Counted from the first letter of the stretch, positions 1-12,044 are shown. The stretch: 64,000 nucleotides of DNA from Acanthacorydalis orientalis (GCA_034766995.1 CM068320.1:16990187-17054186); one strand, 5' to 3'. Made by a program: numbers and translations. The notes: a model not told the origin generated them from the sequence alone.

Positions 1-760
1 GGAATTTCTTGAAGACTTAAATATCTATTACGGGTCAGGTCAGACCATTTTAACAACAAATTTGAACATGAAACGAGTGAAAGCAAAATTGGTTCCATTC
101 GTTTTAACGCTTGAATAAAAGGAATAGTGTTAAATTGTGCAATCATGCCGCTTTAAATTTGAACTTTTTGGAAAGTGTCATCACTGTAGATGAATCTTAG
201 ATACACGGTTATGACGCTGAGACCTAGCTTCAGATTTTTTATTGGAAATCACCCAGCTCGACATGTGCGAAAAAATCTCGCCAATCGAAACACAACCTTA
301 AGGTGATGATAATTTTTTTTATCTAGAAAGAACTTTACCTAAAAGCACAACAGTGAATTCTGAATTCTATAAGGGTGTATTACAATGCTCACGAAACTAT
401 GTGCGCAGAAAAATACATGAAAAATTGACCAAAAGTTTCATCTTCCATCATTAAAACGCTCCCAGTCAAACATGGCTTCTAATGTAGAAATTCTTGTCAG
501 ATAAAAATTAAGGTGTGATTCATTCATCGTAGTACCCAGAGTTTGTACTGTGCAACTTCTGAATCTTCCTCAAAGTGAAAATGTTAATAAAGAAGAAGCT
601 TTTTCAGGCGATTCTAAAAATTGAAGGAACCACGACAGTACAATTAAAGACAGTCACGAAGGACTTCCAATATTGTTTTGAATAGTGGCAAGAACGTTGG
701 AATAAGTGCAAAGCCAATTGTAGGAGGGGTATTATGCGGGGAACTAATTGTGATTTGTAT
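1..760 (+). pseudogene. Mariner (irritans-like/GVQW-type) transposase relic, 5'-truncated
   Basis: Decayed Tc1/mariner DDE transposase running into the window from the left. In shifting plus-strand frames I can read a block like the end of the helix-turn-helix linker (NMKRVKAKLVPFVLT, about 65-112). Next comes the first catalytic block, VITVDES then a stop then IHGYDAET (about 177-222). The C-terminal signature DFQYCFE, stop, WQERWNKCKAN follows (about 660-715). These match the order and spacing of irritans-type mariner transposases, which cut and paste DNA at TA dinucleotides. Several stops and frameshifts make it non-functional. The second and third catalytic blocks, expected around 400-600, are not readable. 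The 5' end lies outside the window and no 3' terminal repeat was identified before the (TA)n array. Family is fairly secure; subfamily is inferred. Confidence 0.75.
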
Positions 761-848
761 TTTACCTCAATAAAAATGTTTTTATTTGAGCATTTACCGT
801 ACTTTTTGATCACTTCTCGTATACTAAATCTCTGTTTTAAATCTGAAC

Positions 849-883
849 TTATATATATACACATATATATATATATATATATA

Positions 884-917
<34 letters not shown>
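849..917. repeat. (TA)n array
   Basis: Imperfect TA run interrupted by ACAC and GCAT. It lies just 3' of the mariner relic. Confidence 0.95.
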
Positions 918-925
<8 letters not shown>

Positions 926-3240
926 TTTCACTGTTCAATAATAATAAAATATTGTTTTAGAAGTTCTGTCAATAAGAAAAATAACAATTTTATTTTTATC
1001 TCGCATTAAAGAGGAATATCTTGTTGGTTCACTCAAAACTAATAGAGATTACCTAATGCATTTTTAGAATTGGCACTTGAGTGGACAAAAAGCTACTCTA
1101 TAATGTACGATTAAGACAAACTTACGATTATTGGGACAAATGCTGAAAATTGAACGAACTAGTATGTGATAGTACACTGTTAACAACTAATAAGTAAAAT
1201 AAAATAAGTGTTATTTATGTAAATATGTATATTAGAAATATATTTGAATTACGAACAATATTGTTTTTACTAAATTACATTTGTCAATATTTTTAGTAAA
1301 GTAAATAGTATAAAGAAATACTATAATATAGGAGATTGTCATTAATGCTACTGGAAATCAGAAAGGGTGAGGGTGTGAGGAAGGAAAAAAGCAACAATGC
1401 ACTAAAATTAGTTAAACTTGAATTACTATTTTGTTTTTGGTTAATAGTCATTAAAGCATCAGCAGAAGTTAAAAATTTAAAAATATGTTAATTATATGCA
1501 TGACACACTTTCTCAATTCTTGTCCTATACAACCCATACCAGTAGGATATTTCATTAGTTCACATCAATGCTTCATTTAATTTTTCATTAGTTAACAACA
1601 CATTTATAAATTTCAAACATCATTGTTTCATAAATTAATGGGAATGAAAAATTATATTTATATTTATTTTTAGATTAAATCTTCAAATAATTCTTACGTA
1701 GGTGCATAAATTTGTTTAATTTTTAAATTAAATTAGAAAGTTATGAGTATGGAGTTTACAGAATTGTTGATAGATAATAAAACGTTTTTGTATTATTAGA
1801 TGTTATTTAAAATTATTAATAAATGTAAGACAATATATAAGAAGAATAGTTTTGAACAGTTTTGTATTAAGTACTCTTAATTAATTTAAAGAATTTACGA
1901 TTCTTATTTAAAATGCTGCAAATAGCTGCTTTAAAATAGTTGTAAAATATATGTTTTTTTACGAGAAACCTGATGAAATGGCTTTATTTTAATGAATTTG
2001 CTGGAAAATATATCATAATCTTGTCAAAATAACACAAAATCAGTGAGACTCTTTTTGAAAAATTAAGTAATTGATTTTTATATGATATTTATTATAAATA
2101 GGTGTTTATTTAAAAATTATGTATATGAAATAATATCAATGTTTAAACGTTAACAGGAAATGTACTTACTATTTTTTTAAAAAAACAAATATTTTAGATT
2201 CAATGAATTATGAATTTAGTAAATCTTTAAGTTACACATAAGTTGTTTGCATTGTTTAATTATGTAATAATTTCGTATGTTCTGTAGCAAATGTCATGAG
2301 AATAACCTGTTCTCATCGGTTTAATTAAATAAAGATTTTGTAGATATCAACCATTTGTTTTAATTTTCATTCTGTTTAGAGAAAATTAAAAAAATGACAA
2401 TAATCATAAAAAACATGTCAATTATAAATTAACATATAATTAATATATAACTTAGTTGCAACTGAAATAATATTTAAATGAAAACTAGTTGTTATAGATA
2501 ACTTACATAATATTTGTTATAACATCTATGTGAAAAAATTCAAAAATAGAAATAATGATAATATTTAATATAAACTTTTTAAAATATAAATAAATACCTT
2601 TTATGTATCAAAAATAACAAAGAAATATAGAAACAGATACAAAAATATATAAAATTAAATTTATACCGCAACCTTTTTCAATTAAAATACTTATTTTTTA
2701 TTGTAATTGCGAATTCCAATAAAAATAATTATTTTAATAAATTATCAATGTTAAATAAGATATACTGACAGTTTAATCAGATTATTAAGCCATTAAATAC
2801 AAGATCTTAAAAATGTTTTAATCCCAAAAAAATAGAATTTCATAGTGAAAGTAATCTAATTTCAAATATGATATTAATTGATTGACACAGTTTTTTTTAA
2901 TTAAAAATACATATTTAAAAATAATTCTTAATAAAAAAATTGTACTTGCATGTTTAGATTGGTTGATTACAAATTACTTTAATGTTAATCTATATAAAAT
3001 CGACACTCATTATATTTAAATGTCTTGTTTATATTTAGAAGTAAAATGTATTTTAGTAACAAAATTAATTTCATGTTTTACCTCAATTTCATGTAAAGTA
3101 ATAAAGCATTACTAGAAACTATTTTAGTTAAATTGAATCAATTTACTTTATATCTTTTTAACTTAAAATTGGTTATAATTAATTATGAACGGGACATTTA
3201 AAATGAAAATTACAAAAAAGTTTATCATTATCATATTAAT
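918..3240. other. AT-rich gene-free stretch
   Basis: About 2.3 kb of low-complexity A+T sequence. No frame with codon structure, no transposon signature and no terminal repeats were seen. Confidence 0.7.
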
Positions 3241-3440
3241 TCAGAACACGTCCTTTAGTTTCTGCTTGCGTTTTGATCGACCCAATAATCCGTTTATAAG
3301 TTACAAGAGGTAGAAGGAAAGACACGAGTCTCTACTGTATTCACCAAAAGACAAACTTGTCATAGTGGTGTGGGGACAGAGACTGAGAGTTTAGTACTAC
3401 ACATTGTCTAGAATAGTCAATTAGTAGCAGCTTTGACACA
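3241..3440. other. GC-richer island, unclassified
   Basis: About 200 bp clearly richer in G+C than its surroundings (for example around GTGGTGTGGGGACAGAG). No open frame of useful length and no transposase signature were found. It could be a conserved non-coding element or a fragment of an unrecognised repeat. Confidence 0.35.
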
Positions 3441-3536
3441 TTGTTTTCAAAGATATCTTTCAAGGGTATTTGATATAACCATGAAAGTTATGATTAAAGA
3501 ATAATATTGTGGATTGGCAAATATTAATACATAATA

Positions 3537-3541
<5 letters not shown>

Positions 3542-3592
<51 letters not shown>
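3542..3592. repeat. (TA)n array
   Basis: Nearly pure TA run of about 25 units. Confidence 0.95.
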
Positions 3593-3594
<2 letters not shown>

Positions 3595-3595
<1 letters not shown>

Positions 3596-4140
3596 CTTTA
3601 GACAATGAGTAAACTGTAATTTTGTACTAGCTGAACTTGGTTAGTAACAGTAGTTATTTATGTACGATTTTTAGACTAGGTTGGTGTATTTTTTATTATT
3701 ATTGTTAGCTTGTATAATAAAATTTGTTCAAAAATACGAGTATATATCTATCCTATAAAAGTTCAGATGCAAAACTTATTAAAACTTCAATAAACTTTAC
3801 CAGGAAAACTACTGTAACTATAAACGTTTTAAACCAGTCTTCTTAAAACTTTTCAGTAGTCACTATCCAGTGATTCGATGTACTTTTATTTTAAATCGAT
3901 TTTGAATGAAGTGATCTTAAATAAAATTACTGTAATGCAATATAATGTTTTCACAAAAAAAAACTATAATATAATGAAAAATAATACTAGACCTCCAAAT
4001 ATTTTTTACAAGAACAATAAACATTATTTAATAATTAATATATTAATCAGTGGATTCTGAGTTCTTAAATCTGATAAATTGATGTATTTGAATTTACAAA
4101 ATATAAATAACCCAAATTCTTTAATTTCAAGAAGGAAATA
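3595..4140. other. AT-rich gene-free stretch
   Basis: The 60-codon frame at 3878-4060 is Asn/Lys/Ile-rich, as random AT-rich DNA would be. It shows no family signature. Nothing else is seen. Confidence 0.6.
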
Positions 4141-4141
4141 C

Positions 4142-4191
<50 letters not shown>
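4141..4191. repeat. (TA)n array with symmetric caps
   Basis: TA run bounded by CATATACAT on the left and ATGTATATG on the right, so the whole array is close to a perfect palindrome. Confidence 0.95.
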
Positions 4192-4233
4192 GGGAATCTT
4201 TGTTTTGGACTTTTACTTTTATCTTTAAATGTA

Positions 4234-4343
4234 CTGACTAGTCTCGGATCTTAAGCCAGTTAGGTATCCAGGAGATTAACTCTATAATTAAGGAAAGTTT
4301 ATCTAGAAGTTACCTAAAAATGGCTTAGAAGCAAACTAGTCTT
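4234..4343. repeat. Long imperfect hairpin
   Basis: A 110-bp inverted repeat with arms near 48 bp. The GACTAGT at 4236-4242 pairs with ACTAGTC at 4335-4341. TCTTAAGCCA on the left pairs with TGGCTTAGA on the right. TTAGGTA pairs with TACCTAA, and AGATTAACT pairs with AGTTTATCT. The loop is about 10 nt around TATAATTAAG. This could be a small MITE or a transcribed hairpin such as a pre-miRNA. The arms carry no insect miRNA that I recognise. Confidence 0.6.
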
Positions 4344-4361
4344 GATCGATAAAGACTCAAA

Positions 4362-4377
4362 TGGTCCTTCAGGACCA
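4362..4377. repeat. Short perfect hairpin
   Basis: TGGTCC-TTCA-GGACCA: a 6-bp GC-rich stem with a 4-nt loop, 18 bp after the long hairpin. Role unknown. Confidence 0.5.
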
Positions 4378-4719
4378 AAATTAGTGCAATGTACCAACAG
4401 GATTTTTGGTATAAAAACAAACAATATAACTGCAATAGTTCTATTTTTCAATACTTAATACTTTCCATTACTGATAAAAATGTCTTATAAATTCTCAATT
4501 ATTATTTAAATATACTGATTTCTTTAAAACAGGTCATTTACGTACATTTTCCAATCAAAAACGATTTTTTTACTATTGGAAATATGTAATTTTTTCAATT
4601 ATCCGAACTTTTAACTATATAAAATTATAACTTATTAATTTTACTACTGCAAGCGATTTTAAACGCTCAACTAATATCGCTGACCAGTGCTACATGCGCT
4701 TAACTCATAACGCCTGTAC

Positions 4720-4796
4720 AGTGGTGTAAGTGCCTTTTAGACACTCAATTGACATTGTCGAAATGCTGCTGTTGATGCCTAAAAGCTTATGCCGCT
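4720..4796. repeat. Imperfect hairpin, pre-miRNA-sized
   Basis: The arm AGTGGTGTAAGTGCCTTTTA (4720-4739) pairs imperfectly with the complement of TAAAAGCTTATGCCGCT (4780-4796). Pairing continues inward through ACACTCAA with TTGATGCC. The terminal loop is about 25 nt. The size fits an animal pre-miRNA, but a decayed palindromic transposon end is equally possible. No known miRNA was recognised. Confidence 0.4.
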
Positions 4797-4968
4797 TGTA
4801 ACTTAAGTCATCGCAGCGAAAAGGTCAATTGTTATTCTCTTTTAAACAAACTTTTACTAATTTAAAATTATTAACTTCGTCTCTTACTTTCATATGCCTT
4901 ACAATTATGAAATAAATTACACTATTCTTTTAAATTAACACTCGTATCTTAACACATTGCGGGCGGGT

Positions 4969-5027
4969 CACGAGAATTCTCGTGTTTTCTGTTCTAGAGC
5001 TTGTGGTCAATCACGAGAATTCTCGTA
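4969..5027. repeat. Paired subterminal palindromes of the piggyBac-like element
   Basis: Two copies of CACGAGAATTCTCGT separated by about 27 bp, immediately inside the left TIR. Known piggyBac elements have subterminal repeats needed for transposase binding; these may be the equivalent here. Confidence 0.75.
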
Positions 5028-5089
5028 TTTGCGTTGTCATTCAGAGTGGAGCAGTGTAACGGAAAACATATTTGCTGAGGTTATAAGTT

Positions 5090-5692
5090 CCATATGGAAC
5101 TAAAGTGATTTCAACTATTCATGATGCCTCCTCTTGTGCAACATGCAAGACAAATTGGCAAACTGAAGAGGAAATAAAAAAGCCAGTATCCATTGTGCAG
5201 TATACTAACTATATGAAAGGTGTTGATCTTACCGACCAATATCTTTTAATATGTAGTATCCTTAGGAAACGAATAAAATGGACAAAGAATGTAGTGCTTT
5301 ACTTGATTAATTGTGGACTATTTAATTCATTCAGGATATATCAAGCACTCAAACTACAAAGCAAAATAAGATATAAGGATTTTCTTTTTACAGTAACAAA
5401 AAAGTGGATCTCATCCAAATCAGATAAATCAGCAGATCCAAAATTTAGCAATCTTGGTCTATCAAATGTTAGAAGTACGAGAGCTCCCCAGAAAGATCAT
5501 CTGAAAAGATTGTTAGGCAACATGAAGCAGCACGTCCCTGTGTTAATTCCATCTCCAGGCAAAAAGAAATATCCTACTAAAGTTTACAAAGTATGTAAAA
5601 ATAACAGTAAGAGAAAAGAAACACGTTAAATTTGCCAGTTTTGTTTAGTTCCACTTCATATTCAAAGTATCATACTTCAAAAATATATTAGC
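5090..5692 (+). pseudogene. piggyBac transposase C-terminal fragment (DDE_Tnp_1_7)
   Basis: An open frame runs from just after a TAA at 5084 to a TAA at 5627-5629. It begins inside the protein with KVISTIHDAS, so no native start is present; the GTG at 5105 is an internal Val. It shows the piggyBac blocks PVSIVQYTNYMKGVDLTDQY (about 5185-5244), carrying the conserved Asp-rich catalytic end, then LRKRIKWTKNVVLYLINCG. The C-terminal basic Cys-rich segment VCKNNSKRKETR is cut by TAA at 5627. The same frame resumes directly with ICQFCLVPLHIQ and continues to the stop at 5690-5692, so the zinc-binding tail is separated only by a nonsense codon. The first Cys of the usual first CxxC pair is replaced by Tyr (VYKVC). 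The N-terminal domain and the first two catalytic Asp blocks are absent. Confidence 0.9.
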
Positions 5693-6067
5693 TTGTAAGA
5701 ATATGTAACAAATAGCTTCAAAATGCAATGGGTATTTAATTTTAAAGCGTGGGTTTAAAATTTATGTAAAAGCTTTTTCGAATTCATTCACCAAAAACAT
5801 AACTGGCCACTGGGTAAAGCTAGCAATAAAACTACTGGTCCGCAATGTGTTAAAATATAAACATATTGGAAAAATCTATTGAAATGTATAATATTATATG
5901 GAAAAAATTACAATAATTTTTATATAAATAGTTACTTATTAGTAAGCTGCAATTTATTTTTAATTTTTACTTCATTATATAAATGAAACTAATATAGAAA
6001 TTCATTTTTTTATTGTCGATTTTATAATACATGCTCGTTCATGTGTATTGTACATATTCTTAACTAC

Positions 6068-6092
6068 TTATATATATATATATATATATATA
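6068..6092. repeat. (TA)n array
   Basis: Pure TA run of 12 units. Confidence 0.95.
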
Positions 6093-6286
6093 ATATTTTG
6101 GATTTGTTATCAAACATCCAAGTTCTTTCAAAAGAAAGTAATATTTGAAAAATTCTGATGTGTTCTTACAGATTTCCGCATTCATACGAAGAATATTTGG
6201 ATACAAACACAGTTTTCCCTCTGATAGTAATATAAAATAAACTAATAAATTGAAAGTACGATGTAGGTATAATTTTATACATAATA

Positions 6287-6291
<5 letters not shown>

Positions 6292-6341
<50 letters not shown>

Positions 6342-6344
6342 CGT
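6292..6344. repeat. (TA)n array with CATA/TATG caps
   Basis: TA core flanked by ACATACAT on the left and ATGTATGT on the right. Confidence 0.95.
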
Positions 6345-6421
6345 ATGTGTTTGAGTATGACTCTTTATAAATAAAAAAATTTAAAAGAATTTCTCACCAA
6401 GCAACTTTAACTTTATTAAGT

Positions 6422-6423
<2 letters not shown>

Positions 6424-6468
<45 letters not shown>
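6424..6468. repeat. (TA)n array
   Basis: Pure TA run of about 22 units. Confidence 0.95.
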
Positions 6469-6699
6469 CAAATAAATAAAGAAATACATACAATCAGAAT
6501 AGTCGTTCAGTAAATTGTTGAAGACATGGAAGCGATAAACTTCGAAACATCAGAACAACTAAATGACTTTACAGTACTTTACACTTTGAAACTATTATAT
6601 TAACTATAGTTTTGAACTTCAATGGTGCAACACAAAATTTTGTTAAACAAGTACTAAGTATTTGTGTGTTTCCTTCACACGATAGAACTTATTTCAACC

Positions 6700-6784
6700 T
6701 ATATATATATATATATATATATATGTATAGCTTATATACATTTACATATTAGGAACATATAAATACATACACACAGACACCCAT

Positions 6785-6825
<41 letters not shown>
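6700..6825. repeat. Compound (TA)n / (CA)n(TA)n arrays
   Basis: A TA run at 6700-6728 is followed by an ACAC-rich segment that turns into TA at 6783-6825. Point mutation of one dinucleotide array into the other is a likely origin. Confidence 0.9.
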
Positions 6826-7445
6826 ATGTCCCCAATAATTTCAGTGTCTTTTTAACATCTGTCTGCGGTTATTCTTAATTATAATTCCTATGGTCTATAA
6901 CTTCTGTAATTATTTAAGATTAATTTTAAATAATTTCGTTTCTTATAATTATTATTCGTAAATTACACTTAGTTGCATACTAAAACATACTTAATATTGG
7001 AAATAAAAAGTATAATATTCAACAATAACCTAATTAAATAAATATTATTATTAAAAATTACGAAACTCAAATATTATTATCATATTAATACCATTGTAAA
7101 TACAGTTTAATAAATATAAAAAATGAAAAAAGTCGACATAATGTCAAATGTTTATTGAAGAATATCTATCTGTCGCAAATTAGAATATTATTCCTGCTTG
7201 AAATCACTTTTAGGATTAATTAAGCTTGACGTTAATCGAATAAAAATATTCTGAAGAAGTTTGAATTGAGATAAATCCATTAATTTTTAATACGAATGAG
7301 CATTCGAACTGCGTAAAATATTCATATAACAGAACATTGAATTGACATTTTTTATAAAAGAATATTACAGTTCAATGGCGTATAAGATAAATAAATTATA
7401 TTTTTATTTACTCCAGAAAAATGAGAGTTTATTTATTTATACAAT

Positions 7446-7597
7446 GTATATATATATATATATATATTAATTTATTTAAATAATAAATTATCAAGATCAA
7501 TAATAATGTAAGTAATACTGTTAATCTACCCATCAGTTTTTTAAACTTAAGCTTATTATACTTTTGTCTTCTTATTATTCAAAGTGTATTTTGCCTC

Positions 7598-7662
<65 letters not shown>
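7446..7662. repeat. Two (TA)n arrays
   Basis: Runs at 7446-7468 and 7604-7662. The second, about 29 units, is among the longest pure ones in this part of the window. Confidence 0.95.
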
Positions 7663-7666
<4 letters not shown>

Positions 7667-9976
7667 AAATTCACATTGAAATTGTATTGAAGTGTTTTTA
7701 ATGATTCAATACTTGATTCACAGTACAGTTCAGATACTTTGGATAAATTCATTTGTGAAAATCAATACTTGATTATTTTTTACGTAATGTTAATTAAAGA
7801 TAACAATATAAAAAAATTAGAAATTATTAACAATAAATTATTAAATACGAATAAAGTATTATTGTTGTTTAATGAAAAAAAAATGAAATGAACTTTCTTG
7901 TTTTATATCAAAAATTATTATAATTTCTCATAACAAACATTAAAATTTCTGTATTCAAAAAAAACTTTTATGAGTTATTAAATGAGTAAAAGTAATCAGT
8001 TTTTAATTTCGAAGTCAACTAATTTCAAAAGTTGGGAATTTTTAAATGTCAATCAACTGTGAACTAAATATACATTTTTAATGATAAATGGAAAGAAGAA
8101 TGTAAATATAAGAGTTCAGCGACCTAATTGAATGTTAAAGTTTGTTTGAAACTATTAACCGACATTTAGTTTCTGATACGCGAAACTATAATATTATAGT
8201 TTAAAATACTAATTACATATAAGAATAAAAGCAATATTTTATTTTTCATAAAAAAATTGTTTTTAATATAAATATTAATTTTTTGGTGTGCAACAAAATT
8301 ATAATTAAAAATTAAAATATTTTTTCTAATTCATTTCTCATTTCACACACCAGCTTCTGTTAATCGACTATCTTGAATATCCAATGTTCCTTCTTTGATA
8401 TCTTAACTATCGATCTTAAAATATAACATTGTTATTCTCTACATTATTATATATTATTTTATATATTAGGTGTTATTCTGTACACGTTTCTCTAACATTT
8501 TATATTTTGCGCTACAGTTTCTCAAATGTTCTTCTATTAGAGGACGGTCAGTGTTGAAATAGAAATTATCAATTAAAAAATAAAATGTCCATAAATATGA
8601 TTTGAACATGTTTTATATTTGAGACGTTATTAAGTCAAGTAAAAAGAAATTGTACCCAAAAAGATAATTTCATTAATGTATAAATTTACAAAATAGCTTC
8701 TTATATATTTGAAAATGTAACAGATTTATTGTAAATTGTTTAATTTAGTATCCAAGAACTAATCAAAATTTCACTACTAAAAGATAATTATTTTCACCGT
8801 AGATTTTCAGTGGAAGCTATTAATAACAGTTACTTAAATAATCAAATACCAAACATAAATATGTGAATGATAAATAGTTTCTTTAGGACTAAGTTAAAGT
8901 TGTAAAACGATGTGTGTTAAATTCAACTACATGTGAATTAATATAGCAATGAAGTAATATATTTCAATTATGAATGTTTGTAAAGTAATGTATAGAGTTA
9001 ACAATTTATTTCAATTTATATGAATTATTTTACAGTTCAATAACCATGTAAACATAAGTAGTGCATAAACTTGTAAACACTTGTCGTATAATTTATCACA
9101 ATAAATATGTTGAAAGATTACATGTTTGTTGTATTTGTATTTACGAGAGTCCTTCGTTTCATCATAATTTTAATTTATTTACAAATGTTCGTTAATACAG
9201 ATTTAAAAGAAATAATTATGAAATATATTAAAAAAATATAAGAAAAAAACAAAACTTTTAAAGAATTAAATTTTTGGAATAGTTTTATTCATAATGAAAT
9301 AATATACGTTAACTTCATTAATCTCAGTATTAAGCAGCGTATCAGAAACCAGAAATTAATATTGTCAAAAGGATAAATTCGTAATTGTCGTTAAGCAGGG
9401 TTTGTAATCTTCCATTCAGGAACTTTTAATCCTGTAAAATAATTTGTATTATACAGTGGCATTGATAGCTTGTACATGGTGTTAAGCGTTCATGTTATTA
9501 TGTATGAACGTTTATTTAATAAGAGCAAATAATTTATGAAACGTTAAATTACAGTATCATAATTAAGGTAGATTCCAAGATTAGCATATGTAGATTTTGA
9601 CTAGATTTCAATTTAAAAATATTACTTATATAGTCAGTTTCCTCTTTAGAAATATTTTATTTATAATTATTTTAAATATCTAATTAAGTATTTATGATTT
9701 GTTCATAAGTAGGTTTCAACCTTTTTACATTATAATAACAATTTTATTATTTTTATTAACTTAACAATAGTTTTATCATATTTATATCATTAATATGATA
9801 AATAATAACAAATTAGTTATTATTAAAAACAAAAGTTTCAAGGATCGTTGAAATTGCTAAAGAAGGAATTATCAATATAAGTATTTTATTTTCGAATACT
9901 TCTGCATGTTTTTCAGCAACAATACAAATTTTAAACAATTATTTTTAATCTTAAAAAGGTATATCATTCCCATTCG

Positions 9977-9977
<1 letters not shown>

Positions 9978-10006
<29 letters not shown>
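9978..10006. repeat. (TA)n array
   Basis: TA run followed by ACATACATAGAGACAGAGG, a short purine-rich tract. Confidence 0.95.
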
Positions 10007-10011
<5 letters not shown>

Positions 10012-10049
10012 CATAGAGACAGAGGAAGAGAGAGGAAATTATATTTAGT

Positions 10050-10205
10050 ATTTCAACTCACAGTTGCGTTCGAATCAATTCGAACTAATTTGGTGATTCG
10101 GACGCAGTGCGCTAGCAGGATGTGTTTTTTTTATTATATTTGTTTGGGCGCTAATGACCTTAGCTATCGAAGCACCCCAAAATCTCAATAATCAACAACC
10201 TCAAC
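10050..10205 (+). mobile_element. GC-richer repeat-like segment with stem-loop, possible LINE/SINE 3' end
   Basis: Island with inverted motif TTCGAATCAATTCGAA (about 10069-10084). It is followed by TTTGGGCGCTAATGACC, then TTAGCTATCG, then AAGCACCCC. GGGCGCT and AGCACCC pair as a stem when a G-T pair is allowed. Modules of this form recur in arthropod genomes as parts of dispersed repeats, in my recollection, but I cannot name the family. No open frame is present. Confidence 0.35.
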
Positions 10206-10210
10206 CCACA

Positions 10211-10620
10211 GTTGTATTTTAACCAGATGTTTTTTGTTTTTTTTTATTGAATTAATTTGTTTACAGTGAATCTAAAAATATTCTTGAATTTCTTTATTCA
10301 TTTTTATTAAATATTACAGAAATTATCCAATTATAAAATTAACAGTTAGAGAATCTAAATGAGACAATTAGACAATCAATTCAGACAATTAATATACTTG
10401 ACTGAAATATATATTCATAAATTTTAGTAACAGATTCAGATAATTTTTCGATAATTTGTCAGTTTTGCCTTTTCAATACATTTCCAAAGCTCAAAAAGTT
10501 AAACAAATTATTGTTTCTTTTTTAAATAAAATAGGGCGCGTTTTTGTACCTCACTAGTTTGAAGAATTCTTAAGTTTAACAATAACGATGTAATTAATAG
10601 ATTAAATTATCTTAACATAC
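10211..10620. other. AT-rich gene-free stretch
   Basis: No feature seen, apart from poly-T tracts. Confidence 0.6.
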
Positions 10621-10624
10621 TGCA

Positions 10625-10626
<2 letters not shown>

Positions 10627-10665
<39 letters not shown>

Positions 10666-10670
10666 ATATA

Positions 10671-10742
<72 letters not shown>

Positions 10743-10755
10743 TAGATAGATAGAT
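10627..10755. repeat. Compound (TA)n/(GATA)n array
   Basis: TA runs interrupted by CTATATCTATA, ending in GATAGATAGATAGATTG. The array abuts the left end of the 210-bp TIR element. Confidence 0.95.
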
Positions 10756-10960
10756 TGATTCAATTTAGACTTCCATATGAAAATATAAAAAAATAACAAA
10801 AATTAAAAAAATCATATTATTTTTTATTTAGTATTTTCGTGCAAATCAATATTAAAATACAATTGAACTATGAATCAAAATAAAAAATAACATGATTTTT
10901 TTCAACTTTTGCTATTTTTTTTAATACTTTTATGTGGAAACCTAAATTAAATCACCAATG
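10753..10960. mobile_element. 210-bp palindromic MITE, copy 1
   Basis: The left end reads GATTGATTCAATTTAGACTT and the complement of the right end reads CATTGGTGATTTAATTTAGG. Both then continue with TTCCAYAT and an A-rich tract. TA is present at both borders (10751-10752, 10961-10962). Length and order match the copy at 17334-17543. Terminal repeats plus TA borders suggest a Tc1/mariner-mobilised non-autonomous element. No coding capacity. Confidence 0.8.
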
Positions 10961-11956
10961 TACATATATATATATATATATAAGAATATAATATATATGT
11001 TTTTACACATTATAGTGTAACTGTTAATAATAAATATAATTAGTAAACAGTTCAAAATGTATATGTCATTAAGCAGTCACATTCATGAAACCACAACGTA
11101 TCCAGATAAAATTAAATGTCACGTCAAATGCACTAATAGAGCAAAAGTGAACTGTAATATAAATAATCTTGTAATAATATTTACCATTAGAGTTGTTCTT
11201 AGTATATTATCAAATGTTTATGAATATAAAGTAACGATTATTACAAAAAATTACGTTACTCACATGAATATATATTTGTAAATATATTATACAGTTTTGT
11301 ATTTTTTATTCACCTCACAAATTTTGAAGTTATAATAAAATTAGGTAAAGTAAAAGTTTAATTTAGAAAAATGAACGGGTTAAATAAAATATATTTGAAT
11401 TAAAGTTTCCAAAGCACACTAATAAAATTAACAAATATAGTACTTAGTATATAATCCGAAAAAATGTATCAGCTTTAAAATAAACTAATTAAACAAATAC
11501 CGATATAATTTCATTTTACCAATTATAAATATAAGGGAAAAATTTGAACCATATATTTTTCTTGGTAATAAAGTATTTTAATTAAATAGTTAAATACTTT
11601 TTAAAATATACAAAAGTAAATAAATTCACATCTTAAGTATTTCATACTTTTCCATCAAATTCACTAAGACAAACTATATAGATATTAATGTGTGCTAATT
11701 GTTAAAGAGGATACATACGTTTAATTTATATTATTTCGATTTATAATTTCCAAAATGTTAGATTCGCTCACTAAAAAGAGAAAGTAGATAATATTCCATC
11801 CAATATTGATTTTTAAATTATAAAATGATATCCAGATGTCCAAAAGTGAAGAGAAACATAAAATGTTTTTCAATTAGTATTTCCTAGTATCTCTGAAACG
11901 CGATAAATGATTTTAATAAATTTTGATAGCTATAAATACTGAATTTTTGCATTAAT

Positions 11957-12044
11957 ATGTGTATATATATATATACATATACATATATATATATATATAT
12001 TTATGTATATACATATATATTTATATATATATATATATATGTAT
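11957..12044. repeat. Interrupted (TA)n array
   Basis: Mixture of TA runs with ACAT and TTATGTATATACAT inserts. Confidence 0.9.

Larger units (their letters stand above)
4949..5853 (+). mobile_element. piggyBac-like element, internally deleted, with TTAA target duplications
   Basis: TTAA at 4949-4952 and at 5850-5853 flank an 897-bp element. The terminal inverted repeats are CACATTGCGG at 4953-4962 and its exact complement CCGCAATGTG at 5840-5849. TTAA duplication is the hallmark of piggyBac insertion. The left subterminal region carries the palindrome CACGAGAATTCTCGTG (4969-4984). A second copy with core ACGAGAATTCTCGT lies at 5013-5026. Between the ends sits only the C-terminal third of a transposase, so the element is an internal deletion derivative that would need a transposase in trans. 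Perfect TTAAs and matching terminal bases suggest a fairly recent insertion. Confidence 0.93.
5854..9977. other. AT-rich gene-free stretch with many (TA)n arrays
   Basis: No coding signal is visible. The frame at 6060-6290 (minus) is partly a TA array and has no family signature. Around 8171-8200 there is a perfect palindrome ACTATAATATTATAGT. The 13-mer GTTTCTGATACGC there reappears inverted near 9338; on its own this is too short to define an element. Confidence 0.6.

Noticed and set aside
4330..4344. miR-7-like AGACTAGT on the minus strand of the long hairpin
   Set aside because: The seed of miR-7 (GGAAGAC) is not present; only the inner 8 bases match.
8165..9352. 1.2-kb element bounded by inverted GTTTCTGATACGC
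   Set aside because: The match is only 13 bp, with no extension, no target duplication and no internal signature.
10602..10799. Small frames made of alternating Tyr and Ile (also at 13149, 13183, 16275, 29334, 30414, 45931, 49064, 59479 and others)
   Set aside because: They are direct translations of (TA)n arrays and have no evidence of selection.
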